From positions 1-11,085 of the forward strand of contig CANOBT010000174.1 in the NCBI GenBank assembly GCA_947564305.1: DNA of 11,085 bases. The letters run 5' to 3'. Made by a program: the position numbers and the translations under genes. The DNA comes from an uncultured Lachnospiraceae bacterium (lineage in GTDB: Bacteria; Bacillota_A; Clostridia; Lachnospirales; Lachnospiraceae). The notes beneath the pieces are model-generated. The model was not told where the DNA came from. It searched no databases and saw nothing but the letters and a program-made list of their open reading frames with translations. This document shows positions 1-6,625 of the stretch, piece by piece (positions within the stretch are counted from its first letter, which is position 1; each line of letters starts with the position of its first letter).

Positions 1-41
1 GCCCCTGATAATTAGGGAGGCAGCTTTATAAAACAGAGAAC

Positions 42-76
42 TTCACGGATTCAGGTTAATGACATTGCTCCGTGAA
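42..76. other. Inverted repeat upstream of leader 1
   Basis: TTCACGGA (42-49) and TCCGTGAA (69-76) are perfect 8-bp inverted arms around a 19-nt loop. No T-run follows on the + strand, so it is not a standard intrinsic terminator in that direction. It lies about 45 bp upstream of the array 1 promoter and could close an upstream transcript or bind a protein. Bases 1-41 show no complete gene. One frame is open from the left edge to a TAA at 32-34 and could be the end of an upstream gene, but it is too short to judge. Confidence 0.35.
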
Positions 77-122
77 AAGTAACACCAAAGAAAATTGTCT
101 ACACCCAATTCTCGTTTTGTGC

Positions 123-151
123 TTGAAGAATAGATAGAAAAAATGTATAAT
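123..151 (+). promoter_or_regulatory. Promoter of CRISPR array 1
   Basis: TTGAAG (123-128) and TATAAT (146-151) are separated by 17 bp, a near-consensus sigma-A-type promoter. It points into the leader and array. The same arrangement, with a TGTATAAT box, occurs at the corresponding place before array 2, and this conservation supports function. Transcription would start near 158 and give roughly 150 nt of leader RNA before the first repeat. Confidence 0.65.
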
Positions 152-307
152 TTAAGAGAAATAATATGAGGCTTATAAGGTGGAAGATAAAAAAGGAATA
201 CGAGCCAAAAAAATGAGTGAAAAACATAAGTTTTCAGAATATTCTGTGAATTACTTGCAAAAATAGGTCTGGGAAGCCGCATGAACAGAGGAGTTTCAGA
301 GGGTACC
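152..307 (+). promoter_or_regulatory. CRISPR leader 1
   Basis: This AT-rich leader lies between the promoter and the first repeat. Its last 77 bp (231-307) align without gaps to 9659-9735 with 7 mismatches (91%). Looser similarity extends back toward the promoter. It contains a perfect 12-bp palindrome, CAGAATATTCTG (235-246), and ends in AGAGGGTAC followed by one variable base and the repeat. Leader ends of this kind direct Cas1-Cas2 to insert new spacers at the first repeat. Confidence 0.8.
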
Positions 308-418
308 GTAGAAATGGAGTAAGCCCGAAGGAGGGCATTGACACCGCAAGCAGCTCGTTAAATTGGTCAAATTCTTGCCGTGTAGAAATGGAGTAAGCCC
401 GAAGGAGGGCATTGACAC
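308..418 (+). CRISPR. CRISPR array 1: two 37-bp repeats, one 37-bp spacer
   Basis: Two identical 37-bp repeats occupy 308-344 and 382-418, with a 37-bp spacer at 345-381. Each repeat begins GTAGAAATGG, carries a short hairpin (GCCC, loop GAAGGA, GGGC) and ends in ATTGACAC. That last 8-mer resembles the 8-nt 5' handle left by Cas6 in type III and type I systems, so cleavage is predicted just after the GGGC arm. Orientation from the leader and from the handle agree: transcription is on the + strand. The array is minimal, either young, shrunken or rarely used. The repeats differ from those of array 2 only at two adjacent loop bases. Confidence 0.93.
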
Positions 419-690
419 ATTTTGTAAATACTGATTTTCTTTTTTTAAGACAGAAAGTAAAAAATCAAGATTATTTGGACAAAAATATAATTAGATTTAA
501 AGATTTTTTTTATAAAATAATTATCAAAGAGCGCTTATATAGTTGAAATAGCAACGAGTTATACAATATATTTTGATGCTCATATTACTTAAGGCGATTT
601 TTACAATCATTTGGGAGGCAAATGAACCAAGAGAGTGCATCATTTTGAATACCTCAAGATATTTTAGGTAAAAAGAACAATTTAAATTAG
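419..690. other. AT-rich intergenic region between array 1 and cas6
   Basis: I see no convincing gene here. A possible promoter for cas6 is TTGAAA (543-548), 18 bp, TATATT (567-572). A well-spaced GGGAGG (613-618) precedes an ATG at 622 that opens only an 8-codon frame (MNQESASF), so this may be a relic translation start or a leader peptide. The antisense frame across 524-733 has an AT-driven composition and is not supported as a gene. Confidence 0.4.
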
Positions 691-708
691 ATGGAGACGA
701 CAGAAAGA

Positions 709-1656
709 ATGGAAAAAGGATTATATGACGCATTACAGGTGCGATTTGTAAAGTTGCGCTTTACGATTTCTTTCCAGCAGGATAGCTGTTTGCCGGAGGA
801 TAAAGTTTCTGCGATTAGAGGTGGGATGGGAGAGATGCTTTTAAGAATGAATTGCATTCGTGACCGACAATGCGGATCTTGTGATTTTGAATCCGAATGT
901 ATTGTACAGAGGACGATGTATTCAAAGTTTGAAAAGACCCCGGAATTTGTTACAACGGATGGAAGTATCGGTTATGTTCTGGAATGTGAGGATAACAGAG
1001 AGCATTTTGGCAAAGGAGAGACTTTGGAGTTTTATTTGATTTTATTTGGAAAAACAATCATATATTTTAATCAATTTGTTCAGGCTTTTCAGGCAATGGG
1101 AATTCAAAACGGCATTGGAAAAAATCATTCTAGATTTCAGATAGTAAGTATACGGAATTCGGAGGGGGAGCCGATTTTAGAAAAGAATTTTCTAAATATG
1201 AAAAAGTATATTGTGCATGTTTTGTATGATTATATTTTATTTCGGAAAATGTGGTATGAAATCAGTGGTAATAGAAGTAGGATGGTATTTGAAACTCCCT
1301 TGACATTAAAATATCGAAATGAATTTTTACAGGAATACCGTCTAAATGTCATTGTGAATGCAGTCGTCCGCAGGATTTATATGTTGGATTGCTTTGAGGG
1401 AATAGAGAGTGATATATATGACAAATATAAATGTGAAGACGTTAGTGTGCCGGAGTTTTTAGGTCAGGAACATGATTTGGTAAGTGTGTGCCGTTATTCT
1501 ACGAGAAAAAATGGGAAGATGATTTTGAAAGGGATTAAAGGTTATGCATTACTTCCAGAATTGCCGGAAGATATTTGGCAGATATTAATGGTGGGGGAAC
1601 TGATACATATAGGAAAAAATACCAGTTTTGGGTTTGGGAGATACTCGATTCAATGA
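709..1656 (+). CDS. cas6: Cas6 pre-crRNA endoribonuclease
   Basis: This RAMP-fold, metal-independent RNase would cut CRISPR array transcripts at the foot of the repeat hairpin. Numbering from an in-frame ATG at 691, the N-terminal ferredoxin-like part (about 15-150) includes four cysteines (C55, C61, C64, C70) in a C-x5-C-x2-C-x5-C pattern, as seen in many type III-associated Cas6 proteins and possibly binding zinc. The C-terminus carries the family's glycine-rich loop, GKNTSFGFGRY (about 308-318). Length is 315-321 residues, normal for the family. I prefer ATG 709 because GGAG at 693-696 lies upstream of it, whereas ATG 691 has no recognisable ribosome binding site; the 12-nt spacing is long, so 691 remains possible. 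It stands alone between array 1 and an insertion sequence, and supplies the processing step both arrays need. The catalytic residues cannot be fixed from sequence alone. Confidence 0.87.
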   Translation: MEKGLYDALQVRFVKLRFTISFQQDSCLPEDKVSAIRGGMGEMLLRMNCIRDRQCGSCDFESECIVQRTMYSKFEKTPEFVTTDGSIGYVLECEDNREHFGKGETLEFYLILFGKTIIYFNQFVQAFQAMGIQNGIGKNHSRFQIVSIRNSEGEPILEKNFLNMKKYIVHVLYDYILFRKMWYEISGNRSRMVFETPLTLKYRNEFLQEYRLNVIVNAVVRRIYMLDCFEGIESDIYDKYKCEDVSVPEFLGQEHDLVSVCRYSTRKNGKMILKGIKGYALLPELPEDIWQILMVGELIHIGKNTSFGFGRYSIQ

Positions 1657-1685
1657 ACTTTGCGGGGGATATGGATTAAGTGTCT

Positions 1686-1732
1686 AGAGGGTACAGTAGA
1701 AATGAGGGCAGCCCGAAGAAGGGCATTATCTT
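1686..1732 (+). repeat. Solo degenerate CRISPR repeat with leader-end motif
   Basis: From 1696 to 1732 the sequence aligns without gaps to the array 1 repeat with 28 of 37 identities. The first nine bases and the hairpin arms GCCC/GGGC are intact, with loop GAAGAA. The 8-base handle end is mostly lost (ATTATCTT instead of ATTGACAC). Immediately before it, AGAGGGTAC (1686-1694) plus one base matches the leader end of both arrays. There is no second repeat or spacer. It is probably the remnant of a third array, or an old off-site integration target. Confidence 0.75.
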
Positions 1733-1912
1733 TCTTTGCAAAATTGAGATATACTTTCAGATTCTTCCTTACGTCTGATTTGCTGCAGATTTTATAATAG
1801 ATGAGTACTAATATTATCAACAGATAGTTCTATATGTTTGCAATTTTTTCAAAGCTGATAAAGTGCAAATTCAGGCATAAAGAGATTATGAGATTGTATG
1901 GGAGAGGGAGCT

Positions 1913-1948
1913 ATGAATGAAGTATTTAGTTTTGGAAGGAAAGGATAA
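1913..1948 (+). other. 11-codon mini-ORF with strong ribosome binding site
   Basis: ATG 1913 opens MNEVFSFGRKG and stops at TAA 1946-1948. Two purine-rich Shine-Dalgarno candidates precede it, GGGAG at 1900-1904 (8-nt spacing) and GGGAG at 1906-1910. Before the insertion sequence arrived, this stop lay about 20 nt upstream of the ATG of the CARF-HEPN gene. That suggests a leader peptide coupled to that gene, or the truncated start of a lost gene. The peptide itself is not recognised. Confidence 0.35.
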
Positions 1949-1953
1949 AATAA
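1946..1953. repeat. Target-site duplication, left copy
   Basis: TAAAATAA directly abuts the left terminal inverted repeat and is identical to 3759-3766. An 8-bp duplication fits the IS6 family and several other families. The perfect match argues for insertion by transposition and for limited decay since. Confidence 0.85.
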
Positions 1954-2051
1954 GGTAGTGTCAAGTGATTTATGAAAACCGAGTTGAAAAAAATAGGCTC
2001 AAACGAACCTTGAAAATTGTAAATATATCCAATCAGTAGGCCCTCCGGGGG

Positions 2052-2123
2052 CTTAGGGCGCTGCCCTAAGAATCTGCAAGGGACTTTCGTGGCATAACGG
2101 GGTCACCGCCCCATTATTCCACG
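2052..2123. other. Two structured hairpins in the insertion sequence end
   Basis: CTTAGGGC (2052-2059) and GCCCTAAG (2063-2070) form a perfect 8-bp stem with a 3-nt loop. A second imperfect hairpin has 15-nt arms at 2088-2102 and 2109-2123, with 13 of 15 pairs and a 6-nt loop. Both lie downstream of the transposase stop codon on the - strand. They could act as terminators or shield the element from outside transcription. The GC-rich composition here contrasts with the surrounding cas DNA, which marks the element as foreign. Confidence 0.55.
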
Positions 2124-2150
2124 GTTCCCTTGACAACGGTTCCGCTCCAT

Positions 2151-3659
2151 TCAGGATGCTGCAGTTTTTTGGAGTTCTAGGAGGGTCTGCTGCCCCAGAT
2201 AGATGAGAAGCTGCCATTTGCCTGGCATGTTATCTGCGCCCTGCAGTATCTCTGCTTCGTTAAGTACACGGTAGTTATTGTGCTTGTGGGGGTGCAGAAA
2301 GTTGTAGTAAGCAACCCATAGGGCAAGGTCATAGTTGGTACCCTCTATGTTATCAAAGCCGTTCGTTTTGCGGTAAGAGGCTTTGTAGGTGCGGTTCCGC
2401 CGTTCGACCATCTGCTTGTACGGCCGGAACTCTTCGGAGACAGCATCCGTGTTTGCAAGACCGATTACTTGTGTAATGTGGAACCGGAAGGCATCGCCGA
2501 ATTCGTGGAAGAATTGCTAGGCAGCCAGAGGATAGGCACTGTAACCATCCGCAATAAAGCGGAAATTTTTGGGGAGTTCCTTCAAGTGCCGGAAAGCCAT
2601 GCGTATCGTCATGATGCAGGGGCCGACGCCCCGGTTATCAGAGACACGATAACCAATGATGGAGCGTTTGAGGGCGTCCATAATGAACCAAACGTAAGTC
2701 TTGATACCGCGGACTTTGATATAGGTTTCATCGGCAGTAAAGGTACTTCCAGTCTGGTAATAGTAGTTGCCCACAAAGGGTTTGATGCAGACCGCGGCAG
2801 TCTTGCAGTAGTTGGCAATCTGTTGGTGGGTGATTCGGATGTTATACAGGTCCTTGAGTGCCTGGGATGTTTTCCTCAGGGAAAGGCCAAGGTTTACATG
2901 GAATGTCAGGCACAGCGACATCACATGGGAATCGAACTTGTTGAATTTAAGGGAAGAAGCATTTTTCGGGAGTGAATTTAAGTCCATCTGAAAGAAATCA
3001 ATTGTGAACTTACGGTAGAGATAGTGCAGTTTATACTTGTTTTTGCCGTATTCCTCATCCAGATGTTTTTTATCTACTTTCTTTAGGTTATGGAGATAGT
3101 ATGGGCAGTTGGGATTTACACATTTGTGGAGGATGAAATGTTTCCGGTCTTTCTTGTGGACCAGTGCATGACCGCAGTGTGGGCAGCGCCGGGTATAGCG
3201 TTTGAAAAAGCGGTTGTCATCCGGAGAGAAGTTGGTATCACAGACTTTGCATTTGCTCTCGCCCTTCCTGCCATTGTTGCGGTAAAGATAGGGCTGTGGA
3301 GCATTGCAGGTAGGACAGGTGCAGTCTTCCGGGATATCGCACTCCTTGCGCCGGGCTACGGGTTTGATCTTCTTGTGGTAACGGGATTCAAAGTAGGGGA
3401 TAAGGAGCTGCCAGTCCCGTTCACTGTGGTGGATTTGGATATCCGGGAGCTCATCGGTTTTAAACTTCTGATATTTAGGGGAGTGGGAGTCGTCAAAAGC
3501 CCATTGTTTGAGAGGGATATATTTGCAGATAAAATGAACGAGCCAGCAATTTTGTTGGTAAAGTGATTGAATGACAGAGAGTAAATAGGGAATAATATTC
3601 ATAAGCAGTGATTTTCCTTTCAGTGTTTGTGGGTGTTGCTTTATTTGTAGTATTGACAC
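2151..3659 (-). pseudogene. Zinc-ribbon DDE transposase broken by an in-frame TAG
   Basis: One reading frame of 501 sense codons runs from 3659 (GTG) to 2151, interrupted by a single amber codon at 2519-2517. The frame continues directly after it (PLAA, stop, QFFHEFGDAF), so no frameshift is involved. A CAG-to-TAG change is the simplest origin. N-terminal CxxC pairs (CPTC, CKVC, then CPHC and CVNPNC) form zinc ribbons. Catalytic candidates are the aspartates of TADETY and IADGYS, before the stop, and the glutamate of VERRNRTYK, after it. The truncated 380-residue product therefore lacks the third catalytic residue and should be inactive unless the amber codon is read through. The start is uncertain; ATG at 3602 is an alternative giving a product 19 codons shorter. 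Confidence 0.85.
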
Positions 3660-3758
3660 AAAAAAGGGAGGTCATTGCATTTTTCTTTATAAAAGTGGTG
3701 AAATTCCTGAAAATATAAGGTTTGTAACAAAAAAATGGGTAGTAAATTTGACACTACC

Positions 3759-3766
3759 TAAAATAA
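3759..3766. repeat. Target-site duplication, right copy
   Basis: TAAAATAA directly follows the right terminal inverted repeat and is identical to the left copy at 1946-1953. Confidence 0.85.
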
Positions 3767-3781
3767 AATGGAGAATAGATT

Positions 3782-5350
3782 ATGAAAACACAAGAGAAAA
3801 AAAGTTTAAAAGAGCTGTCAGAAATTTGGATGGCGATGGAAAGGAAAACCTTAGAACAAAGGAAGAAGGCAGACAAATACTATGAAGAATATTTAATGCA
3901 GCCAATCGTTGAAGATTATAAAGAAAGAAATTCCGACTTGATATTCGAACAGGTAGATTACCTGATCTTATCTGTAGGCACATCATATGAACCGTTAATT
4001 TTAAATATTTCCCTGCTACATCCCAGAAGGATTTTGTTTTTGTATACATCTGAAACAGAGAAAGTATTGGACAAGATTGTGAGATATCTGAAATTAGAAG
4101 TGACCGACTATCAGAAAAATCAGGTAGAAGCGACGGATTCACTTTCAATTTATCATGAGATAAAAAAAGTATATTTGTCATGGGATCGACCTGCAAAGGT
4201 GTATATTGATTTTACTGGGGGAACAAAGACAATGTCTGCGGCGGCAGCCTTGGCAGGCTCTCTGATAGGCGTACAGTTGATTTATGTTGGAACACAAAGT
4301 TATCTAACAGATTTTCGGAAACCGGAGCCGGGAAGCGAGGAACTATTCTACATAGACAATCCGATAGAAGTGTTCGGAGATTTAGAATTAGAAAAAGTGT
4401 TTGCATTGATTGAACGATATAATTATGCGGGTGCAGCAGAGAAATTGAAAAATTTAAAAGAAAATATTCCGGATCCATTAAACAGGCAGCAGATCAGTTT
4501 TGTATATCTGTTGGTTAGGATTTATGAGTATTGGGATGCATTAGAGTTTGAAGCCGCGACGGAACTAATGGAGCAGCTCCTTCAAGAATTGAAACGAGAT
4601 TATCGTATGTATAAAAAAATCTTAATGATGGACTTCCAGCCGATTCTTAGAAATCAGTATAAAGTCTTACGCCAGCTGAAAAAAATTCCAGAATTGATTA
4701 AACTTGGAAATCAGGAGAAAATTTTGGGAAACAAAGCTATCATTGTATCTTTAATGTATACAATGTATGAAAATGCAAAGCGCCGGGAAGATCAAGAGAA
4801 GTATGATATGGCTACACTCCTCTGGTATCGGCTGTTAGAAATGATTGAACAAAGAAGGCTGATGACATATCAGATTTACGTGTCCAAACCGGAATATCAA
4901 AAAGCCGATTTTTCGAAAGCGTCAAAAGAATACGCAGGATTGAATCCTCAAGAGCAGCTGAATTTATTAAAATCTAGAAATAATACTCTGAAAAGAGAAC
5001 TTTTCAGGGGGAATGACAAGGATTATCTCCCCAATCCAATTGCCCTGTTAGACGGTTATATTCTATTGGCAGCGTTAGGAGATAAGATCAGTGACGGGAA
5101 AGACAAAAGAGCAATGAATCAATTGAAACGAATCAGATCCATGGTGTCTCTTCGAAATAACAGTATATTTGCACATGGTTTAGGTCCTGTTAAAGAAAGC
5201 GATTATTACAAATTCCGTGATTTTGTATCGGAGATGTTTCTGGATTTTTGCAAGGTGGAGGAAATAGATTTTAAGACTTATGGTAATGCATGTCATTTCT
5301 TAAATCCAATAAATTCTAAATATTACAGTATTATGGGGGATGAGCAATGA
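3782..5350 (+). CDS. CARF-HEPN ribonuclease, Csm6-like (TIGR02710-like)
   Basis: This 522-residue protein is probably a single-stranded RNase switched on by cyclic oligoadenylate made by Cas10 during type III interference. The N-terminal CARF-type Rossmann domain (about 55-210) opens with VDYLILSVGTSYEP and carries the ligand-loop signature DFTGGTKTM (143-151). A long helical middle part follows. Near the C-terminus an HEPN active-site motif, R458 to H465 within RNNSIFAHG, fits the R-x4-6-H pattern. Length and layout match CRISPR-associated CARF-HEPN proteins of the TIGR02710 group. GGAG at 3770-3773 lies 8 nt before ATG 3782. The stop overlaps the cas1 start (ATGA), so the two are translationally coupled. 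The adjacent insertion sequence separates this gene from cas6 and probably from its original promoter. Which ring size activates it cannot be read from the sequence. Confidence 0.85.
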   Translation: MKTQEKKSLKELSEIWMAMERKTLEQRKKADKYYEEYLMQPIVEDYKERNSDLIFEQVDYLILSVGTSYEPLILNISLLHPRRILFLYTSETEKVLDKIVRYLKLEVTDYQKNQVEATDSLSIYHEIKKVYLSWDRPAKVYIDFTGGTKTMSAAAALAGSLIGVQLIYVGTQSYLTDFRKPEPGSEELFYIDNPIEVFGDLELEKVFALIERYNYAGAAEKLKNLKENIPDPLNRQQISFVYLLVRIYEYWDALEFEAATELMEQLLQELKRDYRMYKKILMMDFQPILRNQYKVLRQLKKIPELIKLGNQEKILGNKAIIVSLMYTMYENAKRREDQEKYDMATLLWYRLLEMIEQRRLMTYQIYVSKPEYQKADFSKASKEYAGLNPQEQLNLLKSRNNTLKRELFRGNDKDYLPNPIALLDGYILLAALGDKISDGKDKRAMNQLKRIRSMVSLRNNSIFAHGLGPVKESDYYKFRDFVSEMFLDFCKVEEIDFKTYGNACHFLNPINSKYYSIMGDEQ

Positions 5351-6351
5351 GTGTAATCTATGTAAAGGAGCAGGGGGCGTGCATCCGTAAATCTGGAGAA
5401 AAAATTGAAGTCATAAAGCAAAATCAAAAACTATTTTCATTTCCAGTATGGAATATCGAAGGGCTGTCCGTAATAGGAAATGTCCAGATATCTACACAGG
5501 CCTTGGTTTATTTAATCGAGAGTGGGATAGATGTAAGCTTTTTTTCTTATTCCGGGCGCTATATTGGGCATGTAATGGCTGATTCCTCAAAAAATATTTT
5601 CCTCAGGTTTTCACAATATGATGCATATCAGGATATGGAGACCAGGCTTCAGATTGCAAAAAATCTAATATTCAATAAAATTGAAAATCAAATGCAAGTC
5701 ATACGAAAACATCGCTTTAAAAGTGGATTTTCCCCAAAAAATGAACTGGATAAAATGAAAAAAATCCAAAGTGGGCTTTTTTCCTGTGCAACATCAAATG
5801 AAATTCTTGGTGTGGAAGGGATGTGCAGTAATCTTTATTTTTCATGTTTTTCCCATATGATTGACTGTCAGTTTGAATTCAAAGGTCGGAATCGAAGGCC
5901 GCCAAAGGATCCCATCAATGTAATTTTGAGTTTAGGCTACACATTTCTGACCAAAGAGGTGTGTTCTGTTCTGGAAGCGGAATCATTTGAAGTATATCTG
6001 GGGTTTCTGCATGGAATCCGCTATGGACGGAAATCATTGGCGTTAGATATCGTCGAGGAGTTTCGTCAGCCAGTGGTGGACCGATTTGTCATAAGAAGTT
6101 TTAATAAGAGGATACTGAACGAATTCGACTTTGAAATTGAGGAAAGCAGGGTTATTTTGAATGAAGAAGGATTTAAAAAGTTTCTTAAGGAATTTGAACG
6201 ATGGATGACGAGAACAGGGAATAGCTCTAAAAGAAACTTTAGGCAGATTATCAAGCAGCAGGTAGCAAATTTGAAGAAAGCGTTACAGAACAAGCAAGAT
6301 TATCAGCCTTATCAGTGGGAGGATGAGAATGACATATGTGATCAGCTATGA
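5347..6351 (+). CDS. cas1: Cas1 integrase
   Basis: Cas1 is the metal-dependent integrase that, with Cas2, inserts spacers at the leader end of the array. The protein is 334 residues, full length, and is not fused to the reverse transcriptase or to Cas6. An N-terminal beta-rich part (1-90) begins MSVIYVKEQGACIRK. The catalytic C-terminal domain shows E157 in ILGVEGMCSNLYF, H222 in GFLHGIRYG, and D234/E237 in LALDIVEEFR, the expected E-H-D/E site. Its start codon overlaps the upstream stop by four bases (ATGA), and its own 3' end overlaps cas2. The operon order CARF-HEPN, cas1, cas2, RT-PrimPol ties interference signalling and adaptation into one transcript. Confidence 0.95.
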   Translation: MSVIYVKEQGACIRKSGEKIEVIKQNQKLFSFPVWNIEGLSVIGNVQISTQALVYLIESGIDVSFFSYSGRYIGHVMADSSKNIFLRFSQYDAYQDMETRLQIAKNLIFNKIENQMQVIRKHRFKSGFSPKNELDKMKKIQSGLFSCATSNEILGVEGMCSNLYFSCFSHMIDCQFEFKGRNRRPPKDPINVILSLGYTFLTKEVCSVLEAESFEVYLGFLHGIRYGRKSLALDIVEEFRQPVVDRFVIRSFNKRILNEFDFEIEESRVILNEEGFKKFLKEFERWMTRTGNSSKRNFRQIIKQQVANLKKALQNKQDYQPYQWEDENDICDQL

Positions 6352-6616
6352 TATTGAATCCAATAAAATTAGGACGAAGCTTGCAAAACTGTTGGAGGGA
6401 TACGGGATAAGAATCCAATATTCTGTATTTGAATGCAGCTTGTCTGATAAGAGATTCACGAAATTATATCAGGAAATATTTAAGCTGACGGGGGAAAATT
6501 GTGGAGGAAGTGTGCGTTTCTATCCAATATGTAGAAATTGTGAGGAAAAAATCGTGACAATAGGGAAACCTTTGAATGAATTGGCGCTCATGAAGTCAGA
6601 AGTAATCATAATATGA
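6329..6616 (+). CDS. cas2: Cas2 adaptation protein
   Basis: Cas2 forms the dimeric core of the Cas1-Cas2 integration complex. The protein begins MTYVISYDIESNK, with the family's first-strand aspartate at D8, in a ferredoxin-like fold of normal size (95 residues). I chose ATG 6329 because GGGAGG (6317-6322) lies 6 nt upstream. The earlier in-frame ATG at 6323 touches that site with no spacing, though it would add only two residues. The gene overlaps the end of cas1 by 23 nt, and its TGA ends 9 nt before the next start codon. Two cysteines in FYPICRNCEE (CxxC) are a small peculiarity with no assigned role. Confidence 0.93.
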   Translation: MTYVISYDIESNKIRTKLAKLLEGYGIRIQYSVFECSLSDKRFTKLYQEIFKLTGENCGGSVRFYPICRNCEEKIVTIGKPLNELALMKSEVIII

Positions 6617-6625
6617 GGGGGCACT

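Larger units (their letters stand above)
1954..3758 (-). mobile_element. Insertion sequence, 1805 bp, IS6/IS240-like DDE type
   Basis: The element is bounded by GGTAGTGTCAA at 1954-1964 and its reverse complement TTGACACTACC at 3748-3758, flanked by the 8-bp duplication TAAAATAA. One transposase gene on the - strand fills most of it. Family assignment is from the DDE segment (TADETYIKVRG, IADGYSAYP), which resembles the IS6/IS240 DDE domain. The N-terminal zinc-ribbon region is longer than in classical IS6 transposases, so a related unclassified family is possible. It is inserted 16 bp upstream of the start codon of the CARF-HEPN gene and leaves that gene's ribosome binding site intact. Confidence 0.85.

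Noticed and set aside
1..34. Open frame at the left edge ending at TAA 32-34
   Set aside because: It is only about ten codons; it may be the end of an upstream gene, but nothing in it can be recognised.
43..282. Antisense frame of 79 codons over leader 1
   Set aside because: It covers the promoter and the conserved leader, has no ribosome binding site I can see, and its hydrophobic composition follows from A-rich leader DNA.
524..733. Antisense frame of 69 codons upstream of cas6
   Set aside because: It overlaps the cas6 start, has low-complexity F/L/S/I content and no recognisable family.
2469..3566. Two + strand frames inside the insertion sequence (2469-2975 and 3090-3566)
   Set aside because: They lie opposite the transposase, whose zinc-ribbon and DDE motifs show the true coding strand. 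They are antisense shadows.
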